Source: Echinococcus granulosus
Taxonomy: Eukaryota > Platyhelminthes > Cestoda > Cyclophyllidea > Taeniidae
Assembly: GCF_000524195.1 (NCBI RefSeq)
Contig: NW_020170416.1
Span: 570,250 to 634,249, forward strand
DNA length: 64,000 nucleotides
Direction: 5' to 3'
How positions within the stretch are numbered: the first letter of the stretch is position 1; each line of letters starts with the position of its first letter. Below, in pieces: positions 23,250 through 37,400 of the stretch. The translations under genes and the position numbers were made by a program. The notes beneath the pieces were generated by a model. It did no database searches and had not been told where the DNA came from. It saw only the letters and a program-made list of their open reading frames with translations.

Positions 23250-25690
23250 TGCACATTTAATTTCCAGATAAATTAGGCAGTCAATTTGATATCAGAAATA
23301 CTCGATCCCTATTGGTCAATCTTAAATGGGAGATGGAGGAAGAAGTTAATGATAAGAATCAAATTTTTTATGCTGACAAGAAGTAGCCTTCTTTAACAAA
23401 AGGGACCAAGGAGACAAAGACATAAGGATTTCACTCACGTTTAAATGAGGCTGTCAATTCGTTGTCAAATATACTTGTTCCCTATTGGTTAATCTTTGAT
23501 TGAAGATTAGAGGATACCTCCACTTTTATGATCAAATTTCGGGGATAAATTAGAAGCTTTTATTACTTAGATAATAAATTTTGCATTACTACTTCCGAGG
23601 GGAGTTGCCCGTGTACTCTTAATTAGTTAGTAAAAAAGTCACTACCCCACGGAGGAAGGGGTGGGGGCGGGAGAGTGGAGGACGGTTAAGCGCAGCGCAA
23701 ATCACGCCATTGTCGGTGAAGTCGTTGAAAATGCTGCCATTTGTTGTAGGAGTGGTGGTTGTCGGTCTCGTTTGTGGTCGGTGTGACGTGAAACCTCACA
23801 AGCGTGGCAAACGCAAGGGGGTCGGCAGCACACACACCAACGCTAGGCGACCATAAATCAGCACCGAGGCGTGCGTGTCTGCGTGCAGGGTGAAACATTA
23901 CACCGAGGCACTTTTGTAGACTTGTGAACCAATTTTGTGCATTCTTCACTCTTATCAGGCTGATTAAGAGGCCTGCTTGGCCTCAGTGGCCATCTTTCAG
24001 CCACTTTAGGGAGGAAGACGGCAAAGGCAAATGATCCAGTGTTGTGAGAAGGTGTGACAAGTTTGACTAGCTACATGAAATAGCTTAAATGGGAGATAAA
24101 ATGGCCTCTGCTGACTGGTCAAGGAGTAATATTGGAGGTCACGATTCGGATCTTGAAGTGTCTGGAACGCATCGTCTTGAAATGTCTCCAGAGACTCCAA
24201 CAACTTCCTCGGACGCGTGACTTAAAAGAATAGTCAAAATTTATGCGTCATGGCACTATCCAGGTTGGCTAATTTGGTCGAGATGAGTCTTGGAAGCAAA
24301 TGGCGAAACTGAATGCCTGTTTGTGTTGACTGTGCTTTCAATCAGCGTCTGCTGCGCCTTCCGAACCAGTCAAATTGTCGGTAAAAATGGATGAAAAAAC
24401 TACAGCCCACCTCCTCCTTCAGTAGATGAGCGCGTGGCCCGATGACCTGCATAAGGAGGTATCACAAGATCTCAAGAGTGGTTTAAGTGCTGGGATTACT
24501 TCCGTTGGTTTCGCAAAATACTGGTTTTAAGTAACGATTAGAACTCCGGAATCTGAGAGTTTACCGATTAAAGGAGGGGAAGGAGGGACGACGCTGACTG
24601 ACTGCTCTCCCATCCATTCTTTACCAGAAGGTAAAACTCACATTCCTCTATATGCTAGATCGGAGTTAGATGATCTTTAGCTATTGAGTAGATCCGGAAT
24701 ATTATAGTAGATTTGTCTTCGTTTTACTCTTTATACGAAGAAGTCGTCTATTTCAGCGCATCTTGACTTATTTGTGGAGAGGCGGTCATTCGTCAACGGT
24801 CTTAGCCTTGCAGAATGTTTTTCTACCGGATTTAAGTTCTGAGCGTCTCAAACTAGTCAAGAATTGTTAAAATCCTAAAATCTGCCTTGTCTTGACAGCC
24901 TTCACAATTTTGTAAAGCCGCAGCTGCAACTGATTGCTGATTGGTTGGAAGGGGTTAAATTTGATCCACCCCCTTTAGTAGAAGTAAAAGGTTTGCATTT
25001 TTTTAATTTTCCAATTAGTCTACACATTAAACGATTCCTTGAACACTATGTCGATAAAGTTGAAGGGTTATTTGATGTTCCAAGTTCCTTCAGACATGAC
25101 TGCAAGACGATCCAACTTCCTGACTTCTTCCGGATACTATCTTGAAGAATCAGGTACTCTTAGGTATTATGTGCACAATGTCTTTTCAAACCCAACAATA
25201 GATTCGAAAGTTAATAAAACTTCTTCATAAATCACTAAACTCAACCTCCGTCGAACCTTTTCGAGATCTCAAGTACAAGAACCGTTGATTATAAACTATC
25301 GGAATTCCACCAAAGATAAATAAACTAATCAGAAACGCTTATGCCGATCCAAATCTGTCAATAATTACTAAAGGAGTGTACATTTAATTTCCTTAAGGTT
25401 CCAAAAATAAGCTTTTAGTAAGGCCTGCCTTCAGATGAACTGCTTGAACTTACGGGCGATTCCTATTGGTTGAATTAAGGGAGATGATATTAACCCCTCT
25501 TTCTCTTTCCATCTTCATCTTGACTTTCCGCATTAGTGTTTATTAAAATCTTTTACCAATCATTAAAGGACTGTCAATCCAACGTACTCAAGATACTCAT
25601 AAGAAGCTCTTAGCGAAGGCAATCTTCCGATGACCTAATCCACGATTCCTATTGGTTGAATTAGAGGAGGCGATGGTAATCCCTTCTTTC
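23250..25690. repeat. Diverged repeat units containing CCTATTGGTT
   Basis: Units of roughly 185-190 bp share a stretch near GGCTGTCAATTC followed about 35-100 bp later by CCTATTGGTTAATC or CCTATTGGTTGAATTA and a purine-rich GAGG tail. Clear copies are near 23310, 23490, 25465 and 25650, with weaker ones near 24110 and 24930. The family is old and copies differ greatly. It is not a clean array, since non-repeat sequence separates the pairs. Confidence 0.5.
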
Positions 25691-25759
25691 AGCAATAGTC
25701 CCAAGACGGCCGATGAAATTAGAAGAAGCAAGAAAGGATCCTCTTCGGTTTAAATTCTC

Positions 25760-28700
25760 CTAGTCATAGATGATTTCAAACTCTGTACTACCTTCACGTT
25801 TTTCAAAATCCACTTTAATGTTTTTTGCAATGAGCCAGCAGCGCACGCGAATGAAGGTGTTGCGCTTCACGCCATCAAACAGCACAAACACCAGCGGTTG
25901 CAGGTAGGCCAGTTGTCCTGTATAGGGGAAGTACATGGAGTGAAAACTTCCATTGTCCAATTTCCCCGGGTTTTTGCCTGGTGCGATGGCTGAGAACTTG
26001 TAGTCCATATCGTAGTACCGAATGATGCCCAAATTGAAAGTGTCGTCCTCGGTTACGCCGGAGCACTTGACTAACACCCCCGTGGCAAACTCGTCGATGG
26101 GATCGGGCAGCCAGCCGTAGATACGACCCATTTTGAGGACGAAACAGGCCTGGGCTGTGTCGAAACCGTAGCTGTGGAAGAATGAGATAAATAGGAAGGT
26201 GGTAGATGTGTGAGGGACATCCAAGACAACCTAGGAATTTTGAGTTTGTGACAGACAAAAAACAAAGCACATTTCAAGGAATGCTCTTTAATATAATGTC
26301 TTTTTACTCTTGTCCCCATTTCACTATGCAACGACTTGTCGCTGGGGTCAGACCTTACTTCATTTCATCTTGAAGTAAGGAGGAGTTCATGTAAGTGGTT
26401 TTGCGCACCTTCCAGTTTTTTGCCCATGAGACAAATAGAGCCCTATGAGTCAAAACTGGTTCCACCTTTCCTCTAGATCACTTAAGGAATTGGAATGGAC
26501 TGAAGTAAATGACATCCTACTGGCGCATCGACTTCAGGGTCCTGAAGTGGTTCATCCAACTACGCCATCGTCTCTCTCCAAATCGCCAAGCTATCCTAGA
26601 TTCCTTCCGAGTACCGCAGTCTGAATGGTGTAGTGCAAGGTGCGACGAGGTGAGCAGTAGAGCATTGAGAAACCTCCAAGACCGATACATGTGACAAGTT
26701 GAACTAGACCCTGGTTCTAAGGTTTTGTATCTCCTGCCATCACAAGAGAAAGTGAGGAAGCACAGCTTAGAAAACTAGACTACCGCGCTGTCACTGCCAC
26801 GACCGATGGCCCTGACATCGATGTGGGTGTAGTGAGCACTCTCGCGTGTCTCGCTACCGTTAGACCACACAATGAGGCCTCCAATTCCACCCTCCTTCCT
26901 CCGCCCTGTAAACTGGACAGTTTCAGCCACATGTGCAAACCTGTCTCTCTCTCTCCACCTTCATCTCGAATTCCTAAGCGCGTGCGTGTGGTCGCCATCA
27001 GTGGCATCGGATCAGGCAGCTTTCTCACCCGCGTTTAGACACGTTTTACCACGCCAAATTCTAGAGCCTCGTGGAGCACAAAGTTGTCATTGGTTTTTTT
27101 GTTCTCTCTTAAGGTGGATAGATCCGCCACGTTGCCATTAATAGTCTAGAGTGACTATGGTCGTAGTTACCATATCGGAGGGAATGCAGACAACTTTCAG
27201 GATGTAGTAAGGTGGCAAATTTGAATAGCTTGACCGCCTACCCATTCATGATGTTACAAGGCCCACCAGCGTTGATATCGTAGGTACAGGGGCGTTCGGG
27301 GTTCTGTTTGTAGCCGCCCTCTTGAACGCAGTCTTCGTACTCCGTGGAACCAGTGTTGTCTTGATAAGCGTGTAGAAAGGCCGCCATCTCATCCGACTTC
27401 TTGTAGTAAGGCAGGGGTTCACGAGTGCGGAAGTAGAGGAGGGTTGAGAAGAGGTCGGGGTTGGGAATGTAGCTGAGGCCGGGATTCATTTGCAAGGCGG
27501 ACTGCATTCCGGTGAGGGCTGGATGGTCACGGGGCACCTGAAGGTCAAGAAAAGAGTGAAGCTTTGATAGAATGGTCTCATTTTTGCATTCATAATTCAA
27601 TCTAAGGACAAAAATTGGTCGATATGGTGTAAAGATGATTGATTGAGGGCGCTAGTCAATCAAAGTCAGTCATCTTGACGACTGCTACATAAGCCAGTCA
27701 AATTGTGTGGCCATGCGTTGGTGAAGTATAACTGGTAAGGTGAAAAAAAAAATACAAAACTTCACACGCTCTTCCGGATGTCTAGGGATGCAGGCGTCTT
27801 CTCGTGTGCACGAGCACTTTCATTGAACCGCGCTGCGGCAGCGCAGGCAGCACCAGCAGCGCCATTTATCAAAGAGCTAGAGAAGACATTGGGAATGTAC
27901 GTGTTCGGTTGATTTATGGGCGCGCAAGACCCACCAGACTAACCGATTGTGTGATTCAAACTCTACACTCTGAAGGACCATTTGGCGCCTCGTGCCTCGT
28001 GTGAAAGAAAGAAAATTCAAGGACTTGTAGTGAAGGCAGAATCTACCCCTAAAATAGCAAACTATTTGACTTTTTAAACGGAGAGGCATTTACTTCTTCC
28101 AGTAGCACATTTGAACGGGCTTTTTAGTCGTATGTAAATCAGCCTCTACGACAACGACATAGAACTTGGTTCGGGCCGCCCATACTACTAGTTGCTTAAA
28201 TCTCCTGGAGAGCGACTATGGAACTACCTCCACACTACTAGGGGTTCAAATTTCTTGCTAAGATATTTGGACAACGAAGCCTGTCAATCTGTTTGACCAG
28301 TCATTTCTAGAACTTTTAACCTTGTCAGCTTTCCACACAAGCCACTTCCTGATTGGTGGATTTTGGACCAAAATCAAATTAAACCAAGCCGACCCATCCC
28401 ACCAATATGGAGCTTGAAGAGCCACACACGGCTCTACGAGGCACCGTCTGAAGAGTTGAGTGCGGCCTACAGAACAGTCCTCACTGTTGCAACGCCCAAA
28501 ACAGACGAGAAGACCTTGGAAGGCATCACTCACACCTGCTAACTTGGCAAATTTTATTTCTGGATGGCGCAGGATTAATGTCACAAATTTATAACGCCAT
28601 GAAGGGCTGCTGATGAAAATGTGAATTAAGATGTGGCGTTTTAGCCAAGGGAGTAGAAGCACGTCACACTAAAACACGGAAAAAAGGGGGATCTTTCACG

Positions 28701-29252
28701 AATTCGCTAAAGATAGCCACAGTTGCTGTCGCTTCAAAAAAGTTTGAGCAATCTAATTTGTCGATAGATTGTCCGTCACATATTTGTGACGCGGTGGCTT
28801 TCTTGCCTAAAGCAAAAGTGTCACACATACGTGACACATAAGTCGATGAAAGGATGGATAAATAAACGAGCGAAATATCTGATTGATAAGTGAAAGCAAG
28901 ATAGCAGACATATGGATAAAGGGATAGAAGGAAAGAAGAATGAAAATAAATAAGTGGAAAGATAAATATCAAATCTGTAGACAAGCATACATACCTGAAA
29001 GTACATATACCAGTTGAGGTACCCCACAAAGAACAAGGCAAGGACCGTGTAGAAGGTCAGAAAGTAAAGGAGGCGCTGACAAATGGCTTTCACAGAGTCA
29101 ACGTCCTCCGTCCGATTGCGTGGACATCTTCTCTGACGTGGATAGGCGTAGACAGTGGTGTTCTTGAGGAGGAAGGCCTGCAATGGTTCAAACTCCGCCT
29201 CATGAGGAGAGGGTAGCGACACCGGTGAATGCGGTCGTGACCTCACGGACAT
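25760..29252 (-). CDS. ATP1B: Na+/K+-ATPase beta subunit
   Basis: The single-pass glycoprotein that chaperones the Na+/K+-ATPase alpha subunit to the plasma membrane and tunes its K+ affinity. Three exons (28995-29252, 27242-27537, 25760-26171) join in phases 0 and 2 to give 321 residues, a normal length. The cytoplasmic tail (residues 1 to about 58) precedes one membrane helix, LLYFLTFYTVLALFFVGYLN. The ectodomain contains the expected cysteines (YEDC, ERPC, QACF, VKCSG, VRCWL), the YFPYTG and YLQPLVFVLF blocks that contact alpha, and an NGS glycosylation site. It ends FEIIYD with TAG. The start MSVRSRPHSP is the first ATG of an uninterrupted exon and gives a typical tail length. A minus-strand AATAAA lies at 25549-25554, about 200 bases past the stop. 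The H+/K+-ATPase beta subunit is the main alternative family name, less likely in an invertebrate. Confidence 0.94.
28775..28835. repeat. Pair of TCAC/GTGA palindromes
   Basis: Two members of the palindrome family lie 45 bp apart: GTCACATATTTGTGAC (28775-28790) and GTCACACATACGTGAC (28820-28835). They are inside intron 1 of the Na+/K+-ATPase beta gene. The sequence after the first (GCGGTGGCTTTCTTG) resembles the flank seen in the tandem repeat near 2370-2550. Confidence 0.7.
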
Positions 29253-31413
29253 GTCTACGGTAGCTTAAATCAAAATGACGCGACAAGATGAAAAGCAAAT
29301 GCGTGCACATAGTAGGCGGTGCGTGTGTACACTCCCTTTTCGGCAAGCTGATTGGTGCTTCCCAAGGACGATGGTTAGTCCTTTTGAAGGCAGTGGACTT
29401 TGAACCAGATGGCCGACACATGGCGGCAGCTTAAAGACTTTTGTTTGCCAAATAGCTTCAAGGGGTTACATTACCTTATGATATACAGGGAGTTGTTTCA
29501 ATTATTCGCCGAATTACCCAAAAAGGCAACATACCGTTTTCGGATGTTCAATCTGATTTTACATAGCAGGCAGCATCTCCACGTTAGAAATGAAAAACAA
29601 CCCCAAGGAATCGGAATACTGACATACGCGAACTGTTTGGAAAAAAGTGGTTAAATATTGCTTCGTCCAAAGGAGAGCCAAAAGTTCACAATATATTTAG
29701 TACAATTAGGATCTCATGAAGATTTTGACTATTAAATTCCTATGGTAAAAACGGAGCTTGTAATAAACCAAATTAAAAATCCTAGGTTTTAGTGAGGTTG
29801 AAACAAACGAGTTTGCAAAAAATAGCTTTTAAGAAGTTTTAACTTGGCGCACCACAGCAAAATTGGTTCCTACATCTAGTAGGTATTTGATATGTTTATG
29901 CATTTTAAATCCAGAAGCGTGCATACACTGGGAAGGTTTCAAATTGACTTTAATTGAAAAGGAGAGGATGGGTTGTTGCATTGGAAGGTTTAGAATATAT
30001 GTGAGAAATTCCAACTCGGTGGATATCCACTAGTAACTTTTCTACTTATTAGTCATAAGTAGAATGCCTTAGTGAATGAGTCGAGTTGAAGATTAATTTT
30101 GTTGTAAAAGTATGACAAAAATGGTAGCTGGAAATAGTTCGGAAGCTTCATCAGTTCATTTTAATTCCAGTAGCAAGTCATCCAAAGGCAGGCAGGGTGC
30201 CTTACAAGGTTTTTTCTTAGAGAATATAACAGGCGAGTAATATACCCCATCAAATAAGGCTGTAATAGTTTTATTATATGAAGTAGGAAGATGTAATAAC
30301 TTTTACATTTTATATACAGCAAATCTTTGACTTCAATTTAGAAAAAGCATCTTTAAAGTTGCCTTTTTTGAAGGTCGATCAGGTGAAATGAAGCTTGTGG
30401 ACTATATGTGCTGTACCAGTTAATGCACCCTACACCAAGGTAAGGGTGCCTAAAGTACTTTACCCAAAATCTTTCTATATTTTGAAGAAAGTAGCAAGTC
30501 ATGGGAGGACCATTTAGCACCGTACAGTTAATTGGATGGACTTTAGTGATTTTGTCGTGCAGATGTCACAGAATTACTCCCATTGCTGTTTCACTCCCTT
30601 CCGTTACCGCTTTTGCGTCACCGAAGCTGGAGCAAAACGGCTTTTCGAAGGCCTAAGCCTGTCTTCACGGCAAGACACATGGCACGTTGATTAACCCCCA
30701 CTTGGGTGGAATATTGTGTAGCCCCCAGTCAGTGACTCCGTGATCACAAACGCCCTCATTTAACCAACTAAAGGACCTCAAGACACAATGAACTACCTCA
30801 GAATGAATGGGGAGACGGCACTCCCAAGGAGAACGCCCGGTGAAGTCTCCCCAACATTCATGCATCTCATGACAACTGCGCCTGGACCCTAACAAGATCC
30901 ACTACTGTCGTGAGGGAGAACCGCGTGTCGTAAAATTGTTGGGTCGAAATAGGAGACCGCACTCAGGGAAACAGGCAACACTATAAGGTCTAGTACAGCG
31001 TATCAGCCAACCGGGACCACTCTTCGGCCAAAAACTCCACGGAAGACACTCCCAGACCGCAGGTATTTTTATTTACCTGGACGTAGCCAAAAAGGCATCC
31101 CGAGTGCCGTTAAAGTACACAAAAGCCGAATTCACGCAGTTCCAACCACGTGGTGTCCGAGTCTTTGTCCAATCAACCTTCCACCACTAGTAAATCCCAG
31201 GACACTATAACTTTTCACTTGCAGCCAATGACAAACTCCTGAACCATGTAGCCGATCTTCCAAAAGGGATTATATGATCAGCTCCCACCCTCCCCTGTGC
31301 CGAAGAAACCGCGGCTGAACACAAAGGAGGAGGAAAAAATCAAAAAAAAAGAAGGTACGCATTGATATGTACAGACGGCCACAGAGATTGAGGAGCTGCT
31401 GGGCCAGGCGCAG
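29253..31413. other. Intergenic, no gene seen
   Basis: This lies between the start of the ATPase beta gene and the stop of the sosondowah gene. A minus-strand AATAAA at 31068-31073 is placed to serve the latter. The stretch 30590-30960 is less AT-rich and could be a repeat fragment. No exon is supported. Confidence 0.5.
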
Positions 31414-34400
31414 TTAATGTGGGGATGAGGGAAAGTAGTGACTAAACAGGTCCTCGGTACACGCCACCAGGGAGGAGAGATTGGAAGTTCGACGCACGCC
31501 TCCACTACCGGCACCATCAGGGCTGGGAGACGACGAGACCGAGTCGAATACCACATCGTCATCGTCCGAAGAGGACTTCTAAAAAACATGGAGAGAAGGA
31601 GTGACTTAATCAACGCCCGCCTGCCTGTCCGCGCATAAAAGCCATGCTACTACAGTGGAACAGTAAGTACAGATAGCTGGGAAACATTTCGTGATCCAGT
31701 CTAGTCCGAGCTACCTCATCAGGATGATAGATGGCAGTGACAGTAAGGCATGAATTAAACAGTATGGCGGGGAAAAAGCTTTCTAACAATTCACCTCAGG
31801 AAAGCCTTAAATACTTGTATACTAGAGAGGACTGTGCTGTGACAGAAAGTTCAGTAGTAAACATTTCAAAGGCAGCTACACAAGCGGCAGTTTAGGCTTC
31901 GGCCGTGGTGGTTCCAAGTCCAACGCACCGTCTCGACAGTAAGGCCTGTAAACAAGCATTTAACGCGTAGAGTCCCTGATGCTGGGCGTGGCAAACACAG
32001 TCAAGCAGGCCGAAGAAAAAGCTTCTGCTGCCAAATTTGCTCCCCAGGTGTTAGCTAGACACCCGAGTTGACCCAAACATCTCCTTCCCCTTCCCCCCCT
32101 TACATTCATGGAGGGAAAAGGTGTGGGGCCGCTTAAGTAGAATCTGTACCTTGGCTAAGTAGCTAACTATCCTGGATTAGTGACCTTTGGCCCGAATGTT
32201 AAGCGTCGTTGTCTAATTGCACGCTGGCTTAACGACTATCCACCTCACAAACGCCGCAGACCGCTAAGGGCTTAACAAGATCATCTAAAACGGCATAAAT
32301 TACATCTGAGAAACTCAAAATTCTCCACGGAGCTTAAATTCAAGAAGACTTCCTCCACATACCGTGATACAGTCGGAGACATCGGACGGATGCCTCGAGA
32401 AGCGTCCATCCTCCTCCACTGCACCGCCATCTTTCGCTACCGTCACCGCGTCCAATCTTGCCGTCAAGTGTTCAATACCCACAAACGAGTGTCTTTCAAA
32501 TGCGCTCGCACCACCCCTCTTTACCCCTCCACGAAGCATGGACAACGTTGAAGTGGAAGTCTTCCTTATTACCTTCTGGGCCGTCTTCTGCTCCCTCCAC
32601 CACCGTCTTCCCTTCTCCCCCGCCTCCAGGGTGTTGCGTTTCCATAACCCTCCCGTCATCAAAGTACCCGCGCTTAAGTTTCGTGGGGGGTGCGGCAAGT
32701 GTGGCACCTTGAAGACGGTGAATCTTCGTTCACCCTCACCAATTCCACCAGCGAAGACAGAGCCCCTCTTCTGTGAGTTGTCACGCCCACGGTGGCGTGA
32801 AAGTTCGTTGTCGGCTATATCGTCAAAGAGGTCAGAAGGCGAGATGAAGATGGCATGACGCAGACGGCGGACAAGGGTGTTGACATACCCCCGGTCGCGA
32901 GAGAGGGCGGAGAGGAGAAGGCGTGTATAGAAGTCCATTTTGATAGGCCTAGACTTGGAGACCTTGTTGAGGGTCTCCTCACCACTCCCTACATGAAGGT
33001 GGGACTTGCGCGAAGTGAAGGAGGTCTTTTGGGGCTTTTTGAGGATCTCAACTGAAAAGGAAAGTTAAGGAGAAAATGACTGTCACCTAAGATTTGCACA
33101 TTCTACGAATGGGAATTTGTGTCCATAAGCATGCCAGAAGATCACAAATCCACATTCCCCCTGTAATTTGAGGAAGAGTTGCTATTTTTTGGGTCACATA
33201 TGAATTAACCGCCCATATTCGATTGATAAGGCACCATGAAGCCGTACTTGATATTGTCGACGAAGGACAAAAGAAAAGACGGTTTGCCACTTCAATTGAT
33301 GCGAAAGAAGAACCCATTTAGTTGGTACCACGTCCTTTGACTACTTGCTCAATTGTTCAGCATTGACAGAATCACAACCGCATCAAATGGTGTTGCTAAA
33401 TCGCCATTTTCATCACAGCCGTCAGTTCATCGCCTGTGCCATTTACCGACGTGACCCCAGGTAAGGTCGCCAATATGACAGTTCAGAACGGACCTTTCCT
33501 TTCGTCCGTTGGCTACATCCCTACTAGCCGGGTATTTCAGTTCTAGAAGCTGCGAACCAGCGTCTCCGCTTTGCAGCGCCACAACTGTTTTTACCTCAGT
33601 CACGACAGTAGTCAATAGATTCAGCACCCCGGACGACACTTGGATCATTTTCAAGATTAAAATCACCTGCCTAACCTACCAATATTCCTCCATTCATTTG
33701 TTGACCAACTTTTGAGAGCCAAAGTGCTTCCAAAACACCTCAGGTACCGGCGTAATTTAAAGGCAAAACCGATTCTATTTCGTGCCAAACCAAATAAACA
33801 AACTGCGTGACTGAGAATAGTGAAATCTAAGGTAGTGCAAGTTGTTAAAGTTAGGACAACCAAAGGCGGTTGCCAAAAGCACTCGTGGCAAGCTGGAGAT
33901 ATGGGGGTGGGTAGTGACAATTCACATCTAGAAAGTCGGTCATTTAATTCTTAACGTCGTAGTTCCATGTAAAATACCTGAAAACCGATATCAACGAGTG
34001 TCAGTTAGAGAAAAGCCCACTCATGCTGCAATCCACAATGACTTCCTTCTGAGACTACTCAAGCAGAAAATTAGCAAAGCTTGTAGCGCCCAAAACTCCA
34101 CAAAGAAAATGCAAAATATTAAGTCAGTATTAAACTTACGCTGTTTTCTAATGATCGCCAATCTACCGGACGTCAACAATTCTGCAGGAAAAGAAGAATC
34201 AAATAAAATTAATGCATTGATTTTTTTCTCAAAGAAGGAGAAGAAGAGGCAGAGAGATGTGGGTGTGGCACCTCTCACGATGCTTACCCTCCAAATCCTC
34301 CTTTATCTCCGGGGTCGAGATGAGATCACGTGGAAAGCGACCCGTGTAGTCCATGATGTCGGTGCGCGCGTCTAAAGAGATTGGAGCAGGAGAAAATAAA

Positions 34401-37400
34401 AAAGAAAAAGGGCGCCTTGGAAAGGCATTATGCTAAACAGTTACAACTGTAGCGGCAGCATCGGTGTGGAGATGTGTGCCGTGCACTTTTGAAGTGAAAG
34501 CGGAGCTATTAATGCATTTGATTAATCCTTAGGATGTACTTTTGAAGTGAGTGGAAAGGAAGGAAAAGCGAGAGGTAGATAAAAAACAAGGTATTAACAC
34601 TACAGTGTGTAGTACTGACACCGAAACTAGGTCGAATAGGCAAAGAAGTGATGCAAAGATAAGCTACAAATTCCTACACTAAAAGAAATTGAATAAGAAT
34701 AGCTGGTAAACGAATTGATAATTGAATGAATTGAGAGGTTTTAAGGATGATAGGGGGACTACGGTAATGCCTTGATAGATTGTTTAGCTCTTCGTCCCAG
34801 TTTTGCGGGTACTTTAGCCTCCGTCTTAGTACTTCCACTGGGAGCATGACCTCCGGGTCATGTGAGCACCTCCCCACCTTTTCCATCCCAGCATTATGCT
34901 TACTTTCGTCTTCAGGCAAGACTCGCGGTGCTACACTGGTGGCAGTGGAAAGCGAGTCCGACTAGCCTGATTTCCCCTCCTGGATGCTGAACCTTGACGA
35001 CGAACATCTGACGCCAAGAGGAAGATCTGCCAGGACTCTTAATAGAAGGGTTGTAAATGATGTCACCTTCAGCAACTACCTCGGGCCCGTGTTCTGCAGA
35101 AATGCTATTAGCAACTGGATCAACACTAGCCGTGACAGTGAACCATCTGGAAAAGTTCATCACAGAGCTAGCTATGGTACCTGTTTGAAGATGTCGATTA
35201 AGTGAACGTCTGATTCCTCCTCCATCTCTCTACTAGACAAATGGAACCCAAATAAATTAAGAACAATGTGGCAAAGAGGAATGTAAGTAACTTAAGGCTC
35301 GGCCATTTTACTCTCTCTAAGCGGTATGGCTTCCAGACCGTGCTAGTAGACGCCCTCAAACCCCTTCTGTACGTGAACAATACACTACGCCCTAGTAGCA
35401 TGATACTTTCGACTTCAGAAAATACTCGGAGCGCTTTGAATTAATAGGAAACGTGCACTTCGCATTCATAATTTGGCCAACTCAGATTGAATAGCGGCGC
35501 AGAGGAATCAAATACTGCCGCGCAAAGATGGTCCGACAACTGCTGATCAAAGTCAACTTCAAACAGAGGCTCAGTTTCTAAATAATAAGAACATAACCAC
35601 AAAGTTACGCTCAGAAAAGTAAACAACGAAACTTACCACCTCCTTGTGGCCAAACAAGCCTAGAACCAAACCCAAATAGAGGATCGGGCGACAACAAGGT
35701 AGCAAGTCATTCACAGTGCTTTGGCTAGCTGACAGTCGAGAAAAAGTGGCTTCAACTAAGATGCGAAAATACGCCCGATGGACGGAAAACACAAAAGAAG
35801 AAATTTAATCGGGTCCGCAAGATGTATTATCACAGTTGAAATCAAAATCATGCATAGTTTCCAAAAGCAGATTTGATTATTCCAAAATCCTGAAAACACT
35901 TAAACACGCTCCCATACATGGATGCATTACAACGCTCTCAGAGGTGAATCGCTATGCTAAATACCTTTTTCTCATCAAAATAGTGAAAAAGCAGCAACAG
36001 AGAATCTAACAAGAGGATTCCTACCAATGTGAACCGCTCTGTTCCGCCTGCATGACTGTGTACGCCATTCCATTCCTACGTACTGAATGCATGTTCGCAA
36101 GCATTACTGTCGAGGCTGTGGGCTGGGAATGGAATCACCACGACCGGAGTCTAGTCTGACGGGTGTGTAGGTGACATTAAAATGTATACTACTGAGCTTC
36201 CTGTCGTAACACAATGTAGAGGTGAATAGTTCTTGAAAAAAAGACCGAAATATCCTTTCTTATTAGTCATGATTGGGGGCAGCAAAGGAGATTCCTGTTC
36301 CAGTAACTATAGAGGTCTAACTCGGCAAGGGCCAGAAGAGGTCTAGATCATCGTCCGTTAAGTCTTGATGAGCCCAGAAGTCATCTACCCCAACTTGGCA
36401 TTTCATCGAGAGGTAACGTGCTTCTGGAAAGTTACATTAACCACTCAAAAAGGGATACAGAATAAATAGTACGATGTATGATCATCAAAATGCATAAACA
36501 AAAAGACTTACGATAAATTTGGACCAGAGACCGAGCAAGGAGACGTTGTGAGTACATCACAGCGATATGGAGAGGTGTAGAGCCCTACAAAGAAACGATC
36601 ATGAGACGGTTACGCAGTCAAGCTTGATGAGACAGGCCTTCGATACGCCTCCATCAAAAAATTTCGAGAGAATACAATTTTATACGGTTCAAAACTGTTT
36701 TCTTCAATTTCCTCGGCTTTCACACCTAGTTAGTAGCAAGACCCCCTAGTTGTGGTACGAGCCTCAGAGCTATTCCGTACGTTGATAATAAATCCTCATC
36801 CATACTGGTATGACCTATTACGGCTTGAAAGGAGGGCCAAAGTCCACACTCCTCTACAGTTTGAGTTCGGACAGAAACTTTTCCGCCTTTATTAAGTGAA
36901 CTTTCAGCGGCCAAACGATATAAGGCTAATTCAAATAGCTTGCCAGGACTTCCTGAACACCTTCCTATCATGGATTGCACAAGGGTTGAAAGTGTTTCAT
37001 CCATGCCTAACTAGTAGAGGAACCATGACGTTACTCGATGCTCATGTGTCTTGATTAGTGAGAATATCTTTAAAAGGAAGTACTAACGCTCCACCTCAAT
37101 ACCTTCAAATCATACACTGGGAAGATTCAAGATGGTATCAATGGCTGTAATGATGAGGCTTTTTTAAAACCCCACTCTCACAGGCACATTTCGATTAAAA
37201 CTAAATGGAACTGTGCACCACCAAACCTCACGTCTGCCAGAATCATGCCTTTTCAAGCCGGTCGAACTCGAAACGTAGTTGCCAAAGCTTGACATAATTT
37301 TCGCAGGGAACACTCAAGGAAGTCCAGATTCGCCAAAACTAAAACCACACAAACTTTGGCGTTTCATCTGCTGGAAAGTTTACACATTGGCCTTCAATTC

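Larger units (their letters stand above)
19348..25759. other. Repeat-rich region without recognised genes
   Basis: This holds a minus-strand open segment at 19977-20228, an ATCC microsatellite (21681-21760), a copy of the dispersed GGAAGTAC repeat (22714-22790), and several diverged units sharing CCTATTGGTT (23250-25690). No exon chain or known domain could be assembled. Missing 5' exons of the gene ending at 18907 could lie here. Confidence 0.5.

Noticed and set aside
28258..28662. 134-codon minus-strand frame within ATPase beta intron 1
   Set aside because: No domain, no in-phase connection to the host exons, and no sign of conservation visible.
32364..32858. 164-codon plus-strand open frame
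   Set aside because: It is antisense to the long sixth exon of the sosondowah-like gene, whose phase and splice sites fit on both sides. The plus frame is a shadow of its GC-rich codons.
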